Positions 1-7,007 of a stretch of 7,508 bases of DNA are shown in pieces. Below the pieces are notes generated by a model. The model had not been told where the DNA came from. It was given only the letters and a program-made list of their open reading frames with translations, and made no database searches. The DNA is taken from assembly GCA_050486105.1 (NCBI GenBank), contig JBJHCR010000307.1, forward strand, positions 1 through 7,508. The letters are read 5' to 3'. Position 1 is the stretch's first letter. Each line of letters begins with the position of its first letter. The translations under genes were made by a program, and so were the position numbers. This stretch comes from JAEXNA01 sp050486105 (GTDB lineage Bacteria > Vulcanimicrobiota > Xenobia > Xenobiales > JADMJV01).

Positions 1-66
1 GCACAGTCTGTAGACTACGGTGTGCTGGAGTTCTCCAGAACTGCTTTCCGGGGGAAGAGCCTCTAG
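1..66 (+). CDS. Possible C-terminal tail of an unidentified protein (5' truncated)
   Basis: Reading frame 1 is open from the first base to a TAG at 64-66 and gives 21 residues, ending in VLEFSRTAFRGKSL. The mix of residues looks protein-like, while the other two plus frames here are cysteine-rich or arginine/serine-rich and less convincing. A run of 21 open codons is easily met by chance, and no family can be recognised from so short a tail. The same bases also contain several small inverted repeats (1-25, 25-38), so a structured RNA is an alternative reading. Sequence to the left of the window would settle this. Confidence 0.3.
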   Translation, partial: AQSVDYGVLEFSRTAFRGKSL

Positions 67-226
67 GGGCCGGATAGAGCAGACCGAGACCACGAGACAA
101 AGCAGGAGGCAGGCCGTCTTATGTCTGAGACCGAGCATTGGGGGCTTTTTGGTTTTCTCTGCCCTTCTTCCTCCAACGAACACTTATCCAAAAGGGTTTA
201 GCCCGTCCTTGGTCATAACCCTAGGT
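67..226. other. Leader region upstream of the yjbQ-like gene; no recognised gene
   Basis: No convincing gene is visible here. A frame open from base 14 runs through this stretch into the yjbQ-like gene, but its 69 extra residues are rich in Arg and Ser and have no counterpart in the family, so it is treated as non-coding. T-rich runs at about 147-158 follow a G-run, which hints at the end of an upstream transcript, but I could not find a good stem in front of them. A 6-base inverted repeat, AGGGTT at 193-198 and AACCCT at 217-222, lies just before the GTG start and could form a weak hairpin at the initiation region. No clear -35/-10 pair was found. Confidence 0.4.
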
Positions 227-643
227 GTGCACCAGAGCCTTCACCGTGAAACCTTAAATGTCCGAGCTCCTCGAAGAGGGCTATACGAGCTCACCGGCCT
301 TATTGCAGGGGTACTCAAACCCCATGCCCACGCTCAGTTTGTCCACCTTTTTCTCCAGCACACCTCCGCCAGTCTCATCATTCAAGAAAATGCCGATCCC
401 TCTGCCCGTCATGATCTCGAACTCTTTTTCGAAAGGCTGGTCCCCTTTCATCAGGAAGGTTTCCTCCATACCCACGAAGGCGCCGATGATATGCCGAGCC
501 ACATCAAGACCGCATTGACACAAACAGCGCTCTTGATACCAGCAGTCAGCGGAGCGCTGGCTCTGGGTCGATGGCAAGGGGTCTACCTTTGGGAGCATCG
601 GGAAAGTTGCCCAACCCGTCGCCTATTGGTCACGGTTTGTTGA
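227..643 (+). CDS. yjbQ: YjbQ/UPF0047 family protein (secondary thiamine-phosphate synthase family)
   Basis: This is a small soluble single-domain protein of the UPF0047/YjbQ family, named in databases as secondary thiamine-phosphate synthase. That name comes from weak thiamine-phosphate synthase activity reported for E. coli YjbQ; the true cellular role is unclear. Family signatures are visible in order: HTSASL (residues 45-50), ENADPSARHD (54-63), EGADDMPSH (84-92) and GRWQGVYLWEHR (114-125). They include the conserved His, Asp and Glu residues of the presumed active site. The GTG at 227 is chosen because it gives 138 aa, the same length as I recall for E. coli YjbQ, with the usual short lead-in before the first strand. 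The frame could be extended to TTG 209 (144 aa, with AAAAGGG upstream at 190-196) or ATG 20 (207 aa), but the longer extension looks non-coding. No strong Shine-Dalgarno lies before GTG 227. The gene is 73 bases ahead of the topoisomerase genes on the same strand and may be cotranscribed with them. Confidence 0.88.
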   Translation: MHQSLHRETLNVRAPRRGLYELTGLIAGVLKPHAHAQFVHLFLQHTSASLIIQENADPSARHDLELFFERLVPFHQEGFLHTHEGADDMPSHIKTALTQTALLIPAVSGALALGRWQGVYLWEHRESCPTRRLLVTVC

Positions 644-716
644 ACAGTCCGCTTCAGACTGGCTCTTTATTTCGGACCTTCCCTTACCTCAGAATTGAAA
701 GTGAGTCTCAAAACTA

Positions 717-3116
717 ATGGCTGACAAAGGTGGCAAAGACCGAGCAGGTGAGGATATCGGTGAAGTCGTTGACGTAGAACTTCATTCGGTGACCAGAAAT
801 CGCTTTCTCAATTATGCCGTATCAGTGATCACCTCCAGAGCCTTGCCTGATGTCCGTGATGGCCTCAAGCCGGTTCAACGACGCATTTTATATGCCATGT
901 ACCGGGATCTGAAGTTGACCCCGGAAAAGAAAACCCTCAAATGCGCCAAGATCGTCGGTCAGGTTCTGGGGAACTACCATCCCCACGGAGACAGCGCAGT
1001 CTACGAGGCTCTGGTGCGCATGGCCCAGCCCTGGTCCTTGCGCTACCCCTTGATTGAAGGGCAGGGAAACTTTGGCTCCATTGACGGTGATAGCGCCGCC
1101 GCCTATCGCTACACTGAGGCCAGACTCAAGCCGGTGGCGGTTCCCTTCTTGGAGGAGATCGGCAAAGAAACCGTCGATTTTCGACCCAATTTTGATGACT
1201 CCGGCTCCGAACCCACGGTGCTACCGGCTCGGATCCCCCAACTCTTGGTCAACGGCTGCACCGGAATCGCCGTGGGAGTCGCTACCAATATCCCTCCACA
1301 CAACCTCGGCGAAGTGGTGGAAGCTGCCATCCACCTCATCGAGCATCCGGGTTCCACCGTCGCTGAATTGATGACCAAGATCAAAGGCCCTGATTTTCCA
1401 ACCGGGGGACAACTGCTCGAAGACCGGGAAACCTTGACTGAAATTTACCAGAACGGCCAAGGGCGAATCAGAGTTCGGGGAGAGTACAAACTCGAAGAAG
1501 GTAGGCGTTCCGAACAACTTCTGGTGATCACCTCAATCCCCTATATGGTCAATAAAAGCAGCCTGGTTGAGAGCATCGGTCAGATCATCATGGACAAAAA
1601 AGTGCCGTTTTTGCTGGATGTGCGGGACGAGTCCACCGAAGAGATCCGCGTTGTAGTGGTCATGCGCAGGGACGCGGATCCGGAAACGGTGGCAGCCTAT
1701 CTTTACAAACACACTGCTCTTCGCTCGAGCTTTCACGTGAACATGACCTGTTTGGTCCCCGATGCTAGTCCAGTGGGGGTCCGGCCGGATCGCTTGAGTC
1801 TCATAGAGGCGCTTCACCACTTCAATGAGTTTCGCTTTGAAGTCACCGTTCGAAGACTGCACTACGACCTCAGACTCTTGCAGGAACGCCTCCACATTCT
1901 TAGCGGCTTTCGAATCCTTTTTCGAGATTTGGATCGGGCTCTGGAGATCATCAGAAACTCCGACGGCCGAGCCGACGCCGGCAGGAAACTGATGGCCGAG
2001 TTCCCTTTGGATGAACGCCAGACCGAGGCCATCTTGGATATGCGTCTCTACCGGCTGGGCCGCCCGGACATAAAGTCGGTCCTCGACGAATACCAGGAGA
2101 AGACCCAAAAGAAGGAAGAGATCGAGATGTTGCTAGACTCTCCGAAAAGACTCTGGGGAGTGGTCAAAGATGAACTCAAAGAGATAGCTAAGGTCCATGG
2201 AGACAGGCGTCGCACCAAAATCCTGGTGCGGGGTGCAGAAGAATTCTCTTACGACGAGCAAAACTTGATCGTCGACGAGGACGCCACTGTCCTCTTGTCC
2301 AGAGATGGCTGGGTGCGTCGAGTGCAAAAGGTGGCCGATCTGAGCAAAGTCCGGCTACGACAAGGCGATGAGTTGCAGTTCGCGGTTCGTGGTTCAACCC
2401 TGTCTCCGATCATTTTTTTCACCAACTACGGGACGGCCCACACCTTTCGGATCAACGACTTACCAGCGTCCTCTCGAGGCTTTGGCGACCCGATTCAGGC
2501 TCATTGTACTTTTAGTGACGGGGAAAAGATCGTGTCCTGTTTAGTCCTCGACCCTCGGAGCCTACCGGCCTCCATAACCACTCCCACGGGAGAAGGGGCG
2601 GAGCCGGAACTGCAGGGGGTGGGAGTGGCTTCCGATGGAAAAGGGTTTCGATTCTCTCTGGAGGCCTTCATGGAACCCTCGACTCGGAGTGGCCGCCGCT
2701 ATGCCAAGCCAAACCGAGGTGAACAGGTCGTCGATGTCCGATGGGGCTGTCCCAAAACCGACCTTTTGGCCAGCGCCACTCGATTTGGCCGTGGTGCTAT
2801 TTGCCCCCTGAAAGAAGTCAACTTTCTTTCCGGTGCGGGCAAGGGCGTTACCGTATTGAAACTGGCTCAGGATGACCGTTTCCTTGGGTTCCGAATACTG
2901 GCGGAGACCGACTCCAAAGAGCGGGGTCTGTCGTTGATTCGCGACGAAGGGGGGCGAGAGATCTTGGTTCATCCCAGCATCGTCAAGATTTCGAGCCGAG
3001 GTGGGGTAGGCACCAAGCTCCTTAAGCGCGGTCTCTTGAGGATCGTGCCTCCGCCATTAGAAACCTTTGAACCTGAATCCCTCGAGGCGCAAACCCAAGA
3101 GGAGATCTCACAGTGA
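717..3116 (+). CDS. parC: Type IIA DNA topoisomerase subunit A (ParC-like, topoisomerase IV)
   Basis: This is the DNA cleavage and rejoining subunit of a type IIA topoisomerase. Two copies bind a DNA gate segment and cut both strands through tyrosine. The winged-helix breakage-reunion domain starts near residue 30 (LNYAVSVITSRALPDVRDG). The catalytic pair is Arg131-Tyr132 in YRYTEARL. The quinolone-determining region reads HPHGDSAVYE, with Ser93 and Glu97 in the E. coli ParC Ser80/Glu84 positions, so no classical resistance change is visible there. The tower and coiled coil follow at about residues 360-490, with QTEAILDMRLYRL at the gate hinge. The C-terminal domain (about 510-775) is a degenerate beta-pinwheel. 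The gyrase hallmark GyrA box, QRRGGKG, is absent. The nearest motif is SSRGGVGTK near residues 759-767, at the end rather than in the first blade. This favours topoisomerase IV over gyrase. The length (799 aa) suits either. The ATG start has only a weak GTGAG at 701-705. The end overlaps the B-subunit gene by 4 bases. Confidence 0.9.
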   Translation: MADKGGKDRAGEDIGEVVDVELHSVTRNRFLNYAVSVITSRALPDVRDGLKPVQRRILYAMYRDLKLTPEKKTLKCAKIVGQVLGNYHPHGDSAVYEALVRMAQPWSLRYPLIEGQGNFGSIDGDSAAAYRYTEARLKPVAVPFLEEIGKETVDFRPNFDDSGSEPTVLPARIPQLLVNGCTGIAVGVATNIPPHNLGEVVEAAIHLIEHPGSTVAELMTKIKGPDFPTGGQLLEDRETLTEIYQNGQGRIRVRGEYKLEEGRRSEQLLVITSIPYMVNKSSLVESIGQIIMDKKVPFLLDVRDESTEEIRVVVVMRRDADPETVAAYLYKHTALRSSFHVNMTCLVPDASPVGVRPDRLSLIEALHHFNEFRFEVTVRRLHYDLRLLQERLHILSGFRILFRDLDRALEIIRNSDGRADAGRKLMAEFPLDERQTEAILDMRLYRLGRPDIKSVLDEYQEKTQKKEEIEMLLDSPKRLWGVVKDELKEIAKVHGDRRRTKILVRGAEEFSYDEQNLIVDEDATVLLSRDGWVRRVQKVADLSKVRLRQGDELQFAVRGSTLSPIIFFTNYGTAHTFRINDLPASSRGFGDPIQAHCTFSDGEKIVSCLVLDPRSLPASITTPTGEGAEPELQGVGVASDGKGFRFSLEAFMEPSTRSGRRYAKPNRGEQVVDVRWGCPKTDLLASATRFGRGAICPLKEVNFLSGAGKGVTVLKLAQDDRFLGFRILAETDSKERGLSLIRDEGGREILVHPSIVKISSRGGVGTKLLKRGLLRIVPPPLETFEPESLEAQTQEEISQ
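3097..3104 (+). promoter_or_regulatory. Ribosome binding site and coupling signal for the parE-like gene
   Basis: AAGAGGAG lies 8 bases before the GTG start at 3113, inside the last codons of the A-subunit gene. Stop and start then share GTGA (3113-3116). This decides the non-ATG start and points to translational coupling, which helps make the two subunits in equal amounts. Confidence 0.75.
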
Positions 3117-5017
3117 GCAATCCAAGCTTGTATGGAGCGTCCCAAATCACAGTCCTGACCGGGCTCGATCCGGTCAGGAAGCGTCCCCATATGTACGTCG
3201 GGTCCACCGACGAACAAGGTCTTCACCACCTGGCTTGGGAGATCGTCGACAATTCCATTGATGAGGTCATGAACGGCCATGCCACCTTTGTCGAGGTTGA
3301 GCTCGAAGCAGACGGCCGAACTCTCAAAGTCAGCGACAACGGTCGAGGCATTCCAGTGGATATTCACCCTGACTCGGGACTTCCGGCCCTGGAGCTGATC
3401 ATGACCACCCTGCATGCGGGGGGAAAGTTCGAAGGGGAAAACTACACTTTCAGCGGAGGTCTCCACGGGGTTGGGGCAAGCGTAGTCAATGCCTTATCAT
3501 TGCGTCTCATCGCCCAAGTGAAACGGGACGGACGGCTCTATCAGCAATGCTTTACTCGGGGGATCCCAGAAGGACCCTTGGCCGACATGGGGGAGGCCCG
3601 GGGAACCGGGACTATCATTTGCTTCGAGCCCGATGCGGAGATTTTTGGGGAACAAGCGTTTGATTCCAGGACCCTCCTGGACGTCCTTGAGGCCAAGAGT
3701 TATCTGCACCACTGCAAGGTCGTGTTCAAAGACAGGGTGCAGCAACAGATTCATAGACTCGATCCTGAGGACGGAATCGAGGGCTATCTAAAGAAGCTCT
3801 TGGCCGAAGTCCCCAAGGATCCCATCACCGACCAAATTTTCTGTTTCAATCGAGACGAAGAGCCCAAGATGGAACTTGCCCTCCAATGGGTGGAACGCTC
3901 CGGTGAAGACATTCGAAGTTACGTCAACGGAATTCGCACTGAGCAAGGAGGCACCCACGAGCAAGGACTCAAGACGGCTGTTGTGCGAGCCGTGCGGACC
4001 AGCATGGAAGTGCACGGCACCTCCACGAAAGGGGTCAAGATCACCGCCGAGGACATCCGCGACGGAGTGCGCGCTGTGCTTTCGGTCTATGTTCGGGATC
4101 CCCAGTTCAAGGGCCAAACCAAGGATCGGCTAAACAACCCTGAACTGACCAGTGCGGTGACGAGTGCTGTAGCGCCAGCTTTGGAACAGTTCTTTCTCAA
4201 TAATCCCAGCCTGACCGAAGGCATCATTGCCCGCATTATCGCCGGGGCGAAATCTCGGGCAGCAGCCGAGGCTGCCACCGCCCTTGTCACCAGAAAATCC
4301 GTCTCCAAGCGGCTGAACCTTCCAGGAAAGCTCGCTGACTGCTCCAGTCACCGGGCTGAATTCAGCGAAATCTTCATTGTTGAGGGCGACTCAGCCGGCG
4401 GTTCGGCGAAACAGGCCAGAGACCGCACCTTCCAGGCGATACTTCCTTTGCGAGGAAAAGTTTTGAATACCGAGCAGGCCAGCCTCAAGAAGATTGGAGC
4501 CAACCGTGAGATTGCTGACCTGATATCGGCTCTGGGGTGCGGAATAGGCAAGAACTTTGACCTTTCCAAGCTTCGTTATGGTCGAGTGGTCATCCTGACC
4601 GATGCCGATTCCGACGGTCATCATATCGCAGGCCTGTTGCTCACCTTCTTCTACCGCTTCATGACGGACCTCCTCCGTTTTGGACACGTTTATCTCGGAC
4701 GACCGCCTCTATACCGTATTCGTCACGGCAACAAGACCGAGTGGGCCTGGGATGAAGAGCAAAGAGATGCCGTGCTGTCCAAGGTCAAGGCTAGCAACAA
4801 AGCCGAAGTCACCCGTTTCAAAGGCTTGGGGGAGATGACCCCGGCACAACTCAAAGAGACCACGCTTGACCCGTCGAGTCGGATCCTCTTTCGAGTGAGG
4901 CTCAGCGACCCCGAGCAGGCTGACCGGGCCGTGCGCGATTGCTTTGGAAAGGACTCGAGCCCGCGTTATCAGTTCGTCATGGAACGCTCAGGGGAGGCCG
5001 ATGAGGTCGACAATTGA
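3113..5017 (+). CDS. parE: Type IIA DNA topoisomerase subunit B (ParE-like, topoisomerase IV)
   Basis: This is the ATPase subunit that partners the preceding A subunit. ATP binding closes its N-gate and drives passage of a DNA duplex. The GHKL ATPase domain shows the catalytic Glu43 and Mg-binding Asn47 in EIVDNSIDE, DNGRGIP at 75-81 and the lid motif GGLHGVG at 115-121. The transducer domain carries the QTK loop (Gln335, Lys337), which contacts the ATP phosphates. The TOPRIM domain has EGDSAGGSAKQ (Glu424) and DADSD (Asp497, Asp499, Asp501) for the catalytic metals. The C-terminal tail has RFKGLGEMTPAQLKETTLDP. The length of 634 aa is that of ParE and of GyrB proteins lacking the large gammaproteobacterial insertion. 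Segments such as FSGGLHGVG look ParE-like, but GyrB and ParE cannot be separated with certainty by eye. All catalytic residues are present and the frame is intact. The gene follows the A subunit, the reverse of the common B-then-A order. It ends at TGA 5015-5017, overlapping the photolyase start. Confidence 0.9.
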   Translation: MSNPSLYGASQITVLTGLDPVRKRPHMYVGSTDEQGLHHLAWEIVDNSIDEVMNGHATFVEVELEADGRTLKVSDNGRGIPVDIHPDSGLPALELIMTTLHAGGKFEGENYTFSGGLHGVGASVVNALSLRLIAQVKRDGRLYQQCFTRGIPEGPLADMGEARGTGTIICFEPDAEIFGEQAFDSRTLLDVLEAKSYLHHCKVVFKDRVQQQIHRLDPEDGIEGYLKKLLAEVPKDPITDQIFCFNRDEEPKMELALQWVERSGEDIRSYVNGIRTEQGGTHEQGLKTAVVRAVRTSMEVHGTSTKGVKITAEDIRDGVRAVLSVYVRDPQFKGQTKDRLNNPELTSAVTSAVAPALEQFFLNNPSLTEGIIARIIAGAKSRAAAEAATALVTRKSVSKRLNLPGKLADCSSHRAEFSEIFIVEGDSAGGSAKQARDRTFQAILPLRGKVLNTEQASLKKIGANREIADLISALGCGIGKNFDLSKLRYGRVVILTDADSDGHHIAGLLLTFFYRFMTDLLRFGHVYLGRPPLYRIRHGNKTEWAWDEEQRDAVLSKVKASNKAEVTRFKGLGEMTPAQLKETTLDPSSRILFRVRLSDPEQADRAVRDCFGKDSSPRYQFVMERSGEADEVDN

Positions 5018-6432
5018 TGTACAGCAATAGTTGGGATGGCCGGGTAAAGCAGCTCAATTCGGCTCCATCCGACCCCGCAGGCCGCTATGTCCTGTATTGG
5101 ATGCAGGCAGCCCTGAGAACTCAGACCAACCCAGCCCTCGACTTGTCGGTACACAAAGCCAACGAGGCCGGCTTGCCTCTGGTGGTGCTCTTTAATCTGA
5201 TGCCCGATTATCCCGAAGCCCAACTGCGTCACTTTGCTTTTCTCGTGGAAGGAGTGGAAGAGGTTTGGGAGAGTCTCCGAGAGCTTGGCGCTCACCCTGT
5301 GCTGAGAATCGGAGATCCCATGACTGCCGTGAACCAACTTTCGGGGGACGCTCGAGAAGTGGTCCTAGATCGAGGATACTTGAAGCAGCAGAGGCACTGG
5401 TATCGAAGCCTAGCAAAAAGTTTAAGCAAATCCTTGTGCCAGGTTGAAGGAGAAGTGGTCGTTCCCCTGGAGACCGCTTCCACTAAGGCTGAGTATGCTG
5501 CTCGGACCATTCGCCCAAGAATCCATCGTCATCTGGATGATTTTCTGGTCCCCACTCAAGCTTGCCAAAATTTGTCCGTGCGAGCCGCCGAGGGAAGTGG
5601 TCCTGCGGAAGGCCCCTCGCCGACCCAAGTGCGGGAAAATCTCGCCGACTACGTCGGCACCCAGGGCGTAGGACCAGTGTCCCACCTTTTCCAAGGAGGC
5701 CCCAAAGCGGCCCAAGAACGGCTGCACCGATTCCTCTCCGACCATCTCGGAGACTACGATGACAAGCGCAACCATCCTCACCTTGACCAAACCTCCACCC
5801 TGAGTCCCTACCTTCACTTTGGGATGATTTCTCCGCTTCAAATCTCATGGACTGTGATGAATGCTCTACCCAGAGACAACCCTAGTCGCCAGTCCTTCCT
5901 GGAGGAGTTGATCGTGCGCCGCTCCTTGGCCCAAAACACGTGTCTTTACGATGATCTCTACGATAGCTACGAAGGGCTTCCAGAGTGGGCTCGAAAGACT
6001 CTCCACCTACACCGAGAAGACGCACGCCCTCACCTCACCACTCCGGAACAGTTGGAGCAGGCCCAGACCCACGATCCTTACTGGAATGCCGCCCAGATCG
6101 AAATGGTGGAGACGGGCTTCATGCACAATTATATGCGCATGTATTGGGGCAAAAAGATTTTGGAGTGGAGTGAAAGTCCGGAGCTTGCCTACCAGACAAC
6201 CTTAAGGCTCAACAACAAATACTTCCTGGACGGGCGGGACCCCGCTTCCTTTACCAACGTTGGCTGGATCTTCGGCTTGCATGACCGCCCCTGGCAAGAA
6301 AGAGCCATCTACGGGAAAGTGCGATGCATGATGGCATCCGGCTTGGAGCGAAAAACTAAGCCGTGCGAGTACGTGAGAAAGGTTTCCAAGAGAACGGGAA
6401 GAGGGGTTCCCGAAAGCCAACTCACATTGTGA
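5017..6432 (+). CDS. phr: Class II deoxyribodipyrimidine (CPD) photolyase
   Basis: This is a flavoenzyme that uses blue/near-UV light to split cyclobutane pyrimidine dimers in DNA. The N-terminal Rossmann-like domain begins with YVLYWMQAALRTQ and continues with the class II pattern LFNLMPDYPEAQLRHFAFLVEG. The FAD-binding helical domain contains AARTIRPRIHRHLDDFL, LSPYLHFGMISPLQI and PEWARKTL, then YWNAAQIEMVETGFMHNYMRMYWGKKILEW. LNNKYFLDGRD lies near the end. Trp356 and Trp377 are 21 residues apart, as are the class II electron-transfer dyad Trp360/Trp381 of the Methanosarcina mazei enzyme as I recall them. Trp384 and Asn399 fit W388 and the flavin-contacting N403 with the same offset of 4. 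Glu297 likewise fits the substrate Glu301. The usual RREL-NF segment reads RRSLAQNT here. The length of 471 aa is normal for the class. The ATG at 5017 shares one base with the parE stop (TGATG). TTG 5014, one codon upstream, is also possible. GAGG at 5003-5006 is a plausible ribosome site. Confidence 0.93.
   Translation: MYSNSWDGRVKQLNSAPSDPAGRYVLYWMQAALRTQTNPALDLSVHKANEAGLPLVVLFNLMPDYPEAQLRHFAFLVEGVEEVWESLRELGAHPVLRIGDPMTAVNQLSGDAREVVLDRGYLKQQRHWYRSLAKSLSKSLCQVEGEVVVPLETASTKAEYAARTIRPRIHRHLDDFLVPTQACQNLSVRAAEGSGPAEGPSPTQVRENLADYVGTQGVGPVSHLFQGGPKAAQERLHRFLSDHLGDYDDKRNHPHLDQTSTLSPYLHFGMISPLQISWTVMNALPRDNPSRQSFLEELIVRRSLAQNTCLYDDLYDSYEGLPEWARKTLHLHREDARPHLTTPEQLEQAQTHDPYWNAAQIEMVETGFMHNYMRMYWGKKILEWSESPELAYQTTLRLNNKYFLDGRDPASFTNVGWIFGLHDRPWQERAIYGKVRCMMASGLERKTKPCEYVRKVSKRTGRGVPESQLTL
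6395..6412 (-). terminator. Possible intrinsic terminator of the minus-strand gene, inside the photolyase gene
   Basis: CGGGAA (6395-6400) and TTCCCG (6407-6412) form a perfect 6-base-pair stem around a 6-base loop. Read on the minus strand it begins about 10 bases after the stop codon of the 6422-6871 gene and is followed by TTCTCTT, a weak T-rich tract. On the plus strand no T run follows, so it would not serve the photolyase transcript. It lies within the photolyase C-terminal codons. The short stem and broken T tract keep confidence low. Confidence 0.35.
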
Positions 6433-6871
6433 AGGAGCGACACTCCGTTCCGAAAAGCAACTTCCAATTCTTGGCGTACCGGCGTTCGGCTCTAGGCATC
6501 TTCTTGAGTAAATTCTGGCGATACCCGCGACCGCATCGCTCTTGGATGAAATGCTCATGGTCTTGGAGAAGATCTTGAACCGCCTCGAAGCCTTCTTCCA
6601 AGCCCACTCTTTGCTCCCCCATCTCCGGAACCTGAAGTGGGTCACGATCTTTGTTCAGTCGGAAAAAGCAGCGGGTAGAATTGCGGTACACTAGGCGGCC
6701 ATCGGGTTGTTCGACCCAAAATCCGTGCTGATAGAGGAAGAACTTATCCCGCCGAAAGACGGCCTGTCCAGTGCCTGGACGAAAGTCCCTGGAAAAACCG
6801 TTCTCCTCTAGGAGTCCATCTCTAGCATCTTGATGCAGGAACCACAAAGCGGCAGGTAGTGGGTTTCTCAC
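6422..6871 (-). CDS. Conserved-looking protein of unknown function, 149 aa
   Basis: I do not recognise this protein. It is predicted to be soluble, with no signal peptide or membrane segment. Residues 39-64 (from FRRDKFFLYQHGFWVEQPDGRL) look like beta strands rich in aromatic residues. Residues 91-112 form a likely amphipathic acidic helix (EEGFEAVQDLLQDHEHFIQER), and the C-terminal 35 residues are strongly basic. It is judged real because GGAGG sits 5 bases before the GTG start, an in-frame TAA just upstream fixes that start, and codon choice and residue mix are natural throughout. No plus-strand alternative looks as convincing. It converges on the photolyase gene, overlapping its last 11 bases (6422-6432), and is divergent from the receiver-domain gene across about 136 bases. 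A role linked to either neighbour cannot be inferred. Confidence 0.72.
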   Translation of the reverse strand: MRNPLPAALWFLHQDARDGLLEENGFSRDFRPGTGQAVFRRDKFFLYQHGFWVEQPDGRLVYRNSTRCFFRLNKDRDPLQVPEMGEQRVGLEEGFEAVQDLLQDHEHFIQERCGRGYRQNLLKKMPRAERRYAKNWKLLFGTECRSFTM

Positions 6872-6876
6872 GGCAG

Positions 6877-6881
6877 CCTCC
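6877..6881 (-). promoter_or_regulatory. Ribosome binding site of the minus-strand unknown gene
   Basis: CCTCC on the plus strand reads GGAGG on the minus strand, 5 bases before the GTG at 6871. It is the strongest Shine-Dalgarno match in this part of the window and is the main reason for calling the gene and its start. Confidence 0.7.
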
Positions 6882-7007
6882 AGCGTTTATCTTATGGCAA
6901 CTTTTCGTCCAAGTGCTAATCTCCTCCAACCAGTGCGCAGGAAGATCTTTCAAATATGACAATCCCTCTTTCCTTGAATCTGATGAAAAGTAGCTGAGTG
7001 GTGAGGT
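6882..7007. promoter_or_regulatory. Divergent intergenic region, presumed to hold promoters for both flanking genes
   Basis: The minus-strand gene and the receiver-domain gene start away from each other here, so promoters for both should lie in this stretch. The sequence is more AT-rich than the flanking genes (for example CTTTCAAATATGACAAT near 6947-6963). I could not find a well-spaced -35/-10 pair for either direction, and there is no convincing operator-like palindrome. A shared regulator is possible but not shown. Confidence 0.4.

Noticed and set aside
1..160. 6S RNA, SRP RNA, RNase P RNA, tmRNA or tRNA at the left edge
   Set aside because: None of the conserved core motifs of these RNAs could be found, including no GGTTCGA-type T-arm and no GAGGAAAGTC or GGAAGGAAGCA segment.
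645..661. Hairpin CAGTC/GACTG after the yjbQ-like gene as a terminator
   Set aside because: Only 5 base pairs with a 7-base loop, followed by a mixed GCTCTTTATTTC rather than a T run. Read-through into the topoisomerase genes is equally likely.
1533..2108. Antisense frame of 191 aa inside the topoisomerase A gene
   Set aside because: The plus-strand product there is an unmistakable topoisomerase domain; nothing in the antisense product resembles a family.
2969..3466. Antisense frame of 165 aa across the parC-parE junction
   Set aside because: It spans the coupled junction and the conserved GHKL motifs of the B subunit; it is a shadow.
5422..5848. Long antisense reading frames (139 and 121 aa) inside the photolyase gene
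   Set aside because: They lie wholly within a strongly supported gene, have unnatural composition and no plausible ribosome site; they are by-products of GC-rich codon use.
6202..6645. Minus-strand frame of 147 aa overlapping both the photolyase and the unknown gene
   Set aside because: It runs deep into the photolyase coding sequence and competes with the better supported 6422-6871 frame, which has a strong ribosome site.
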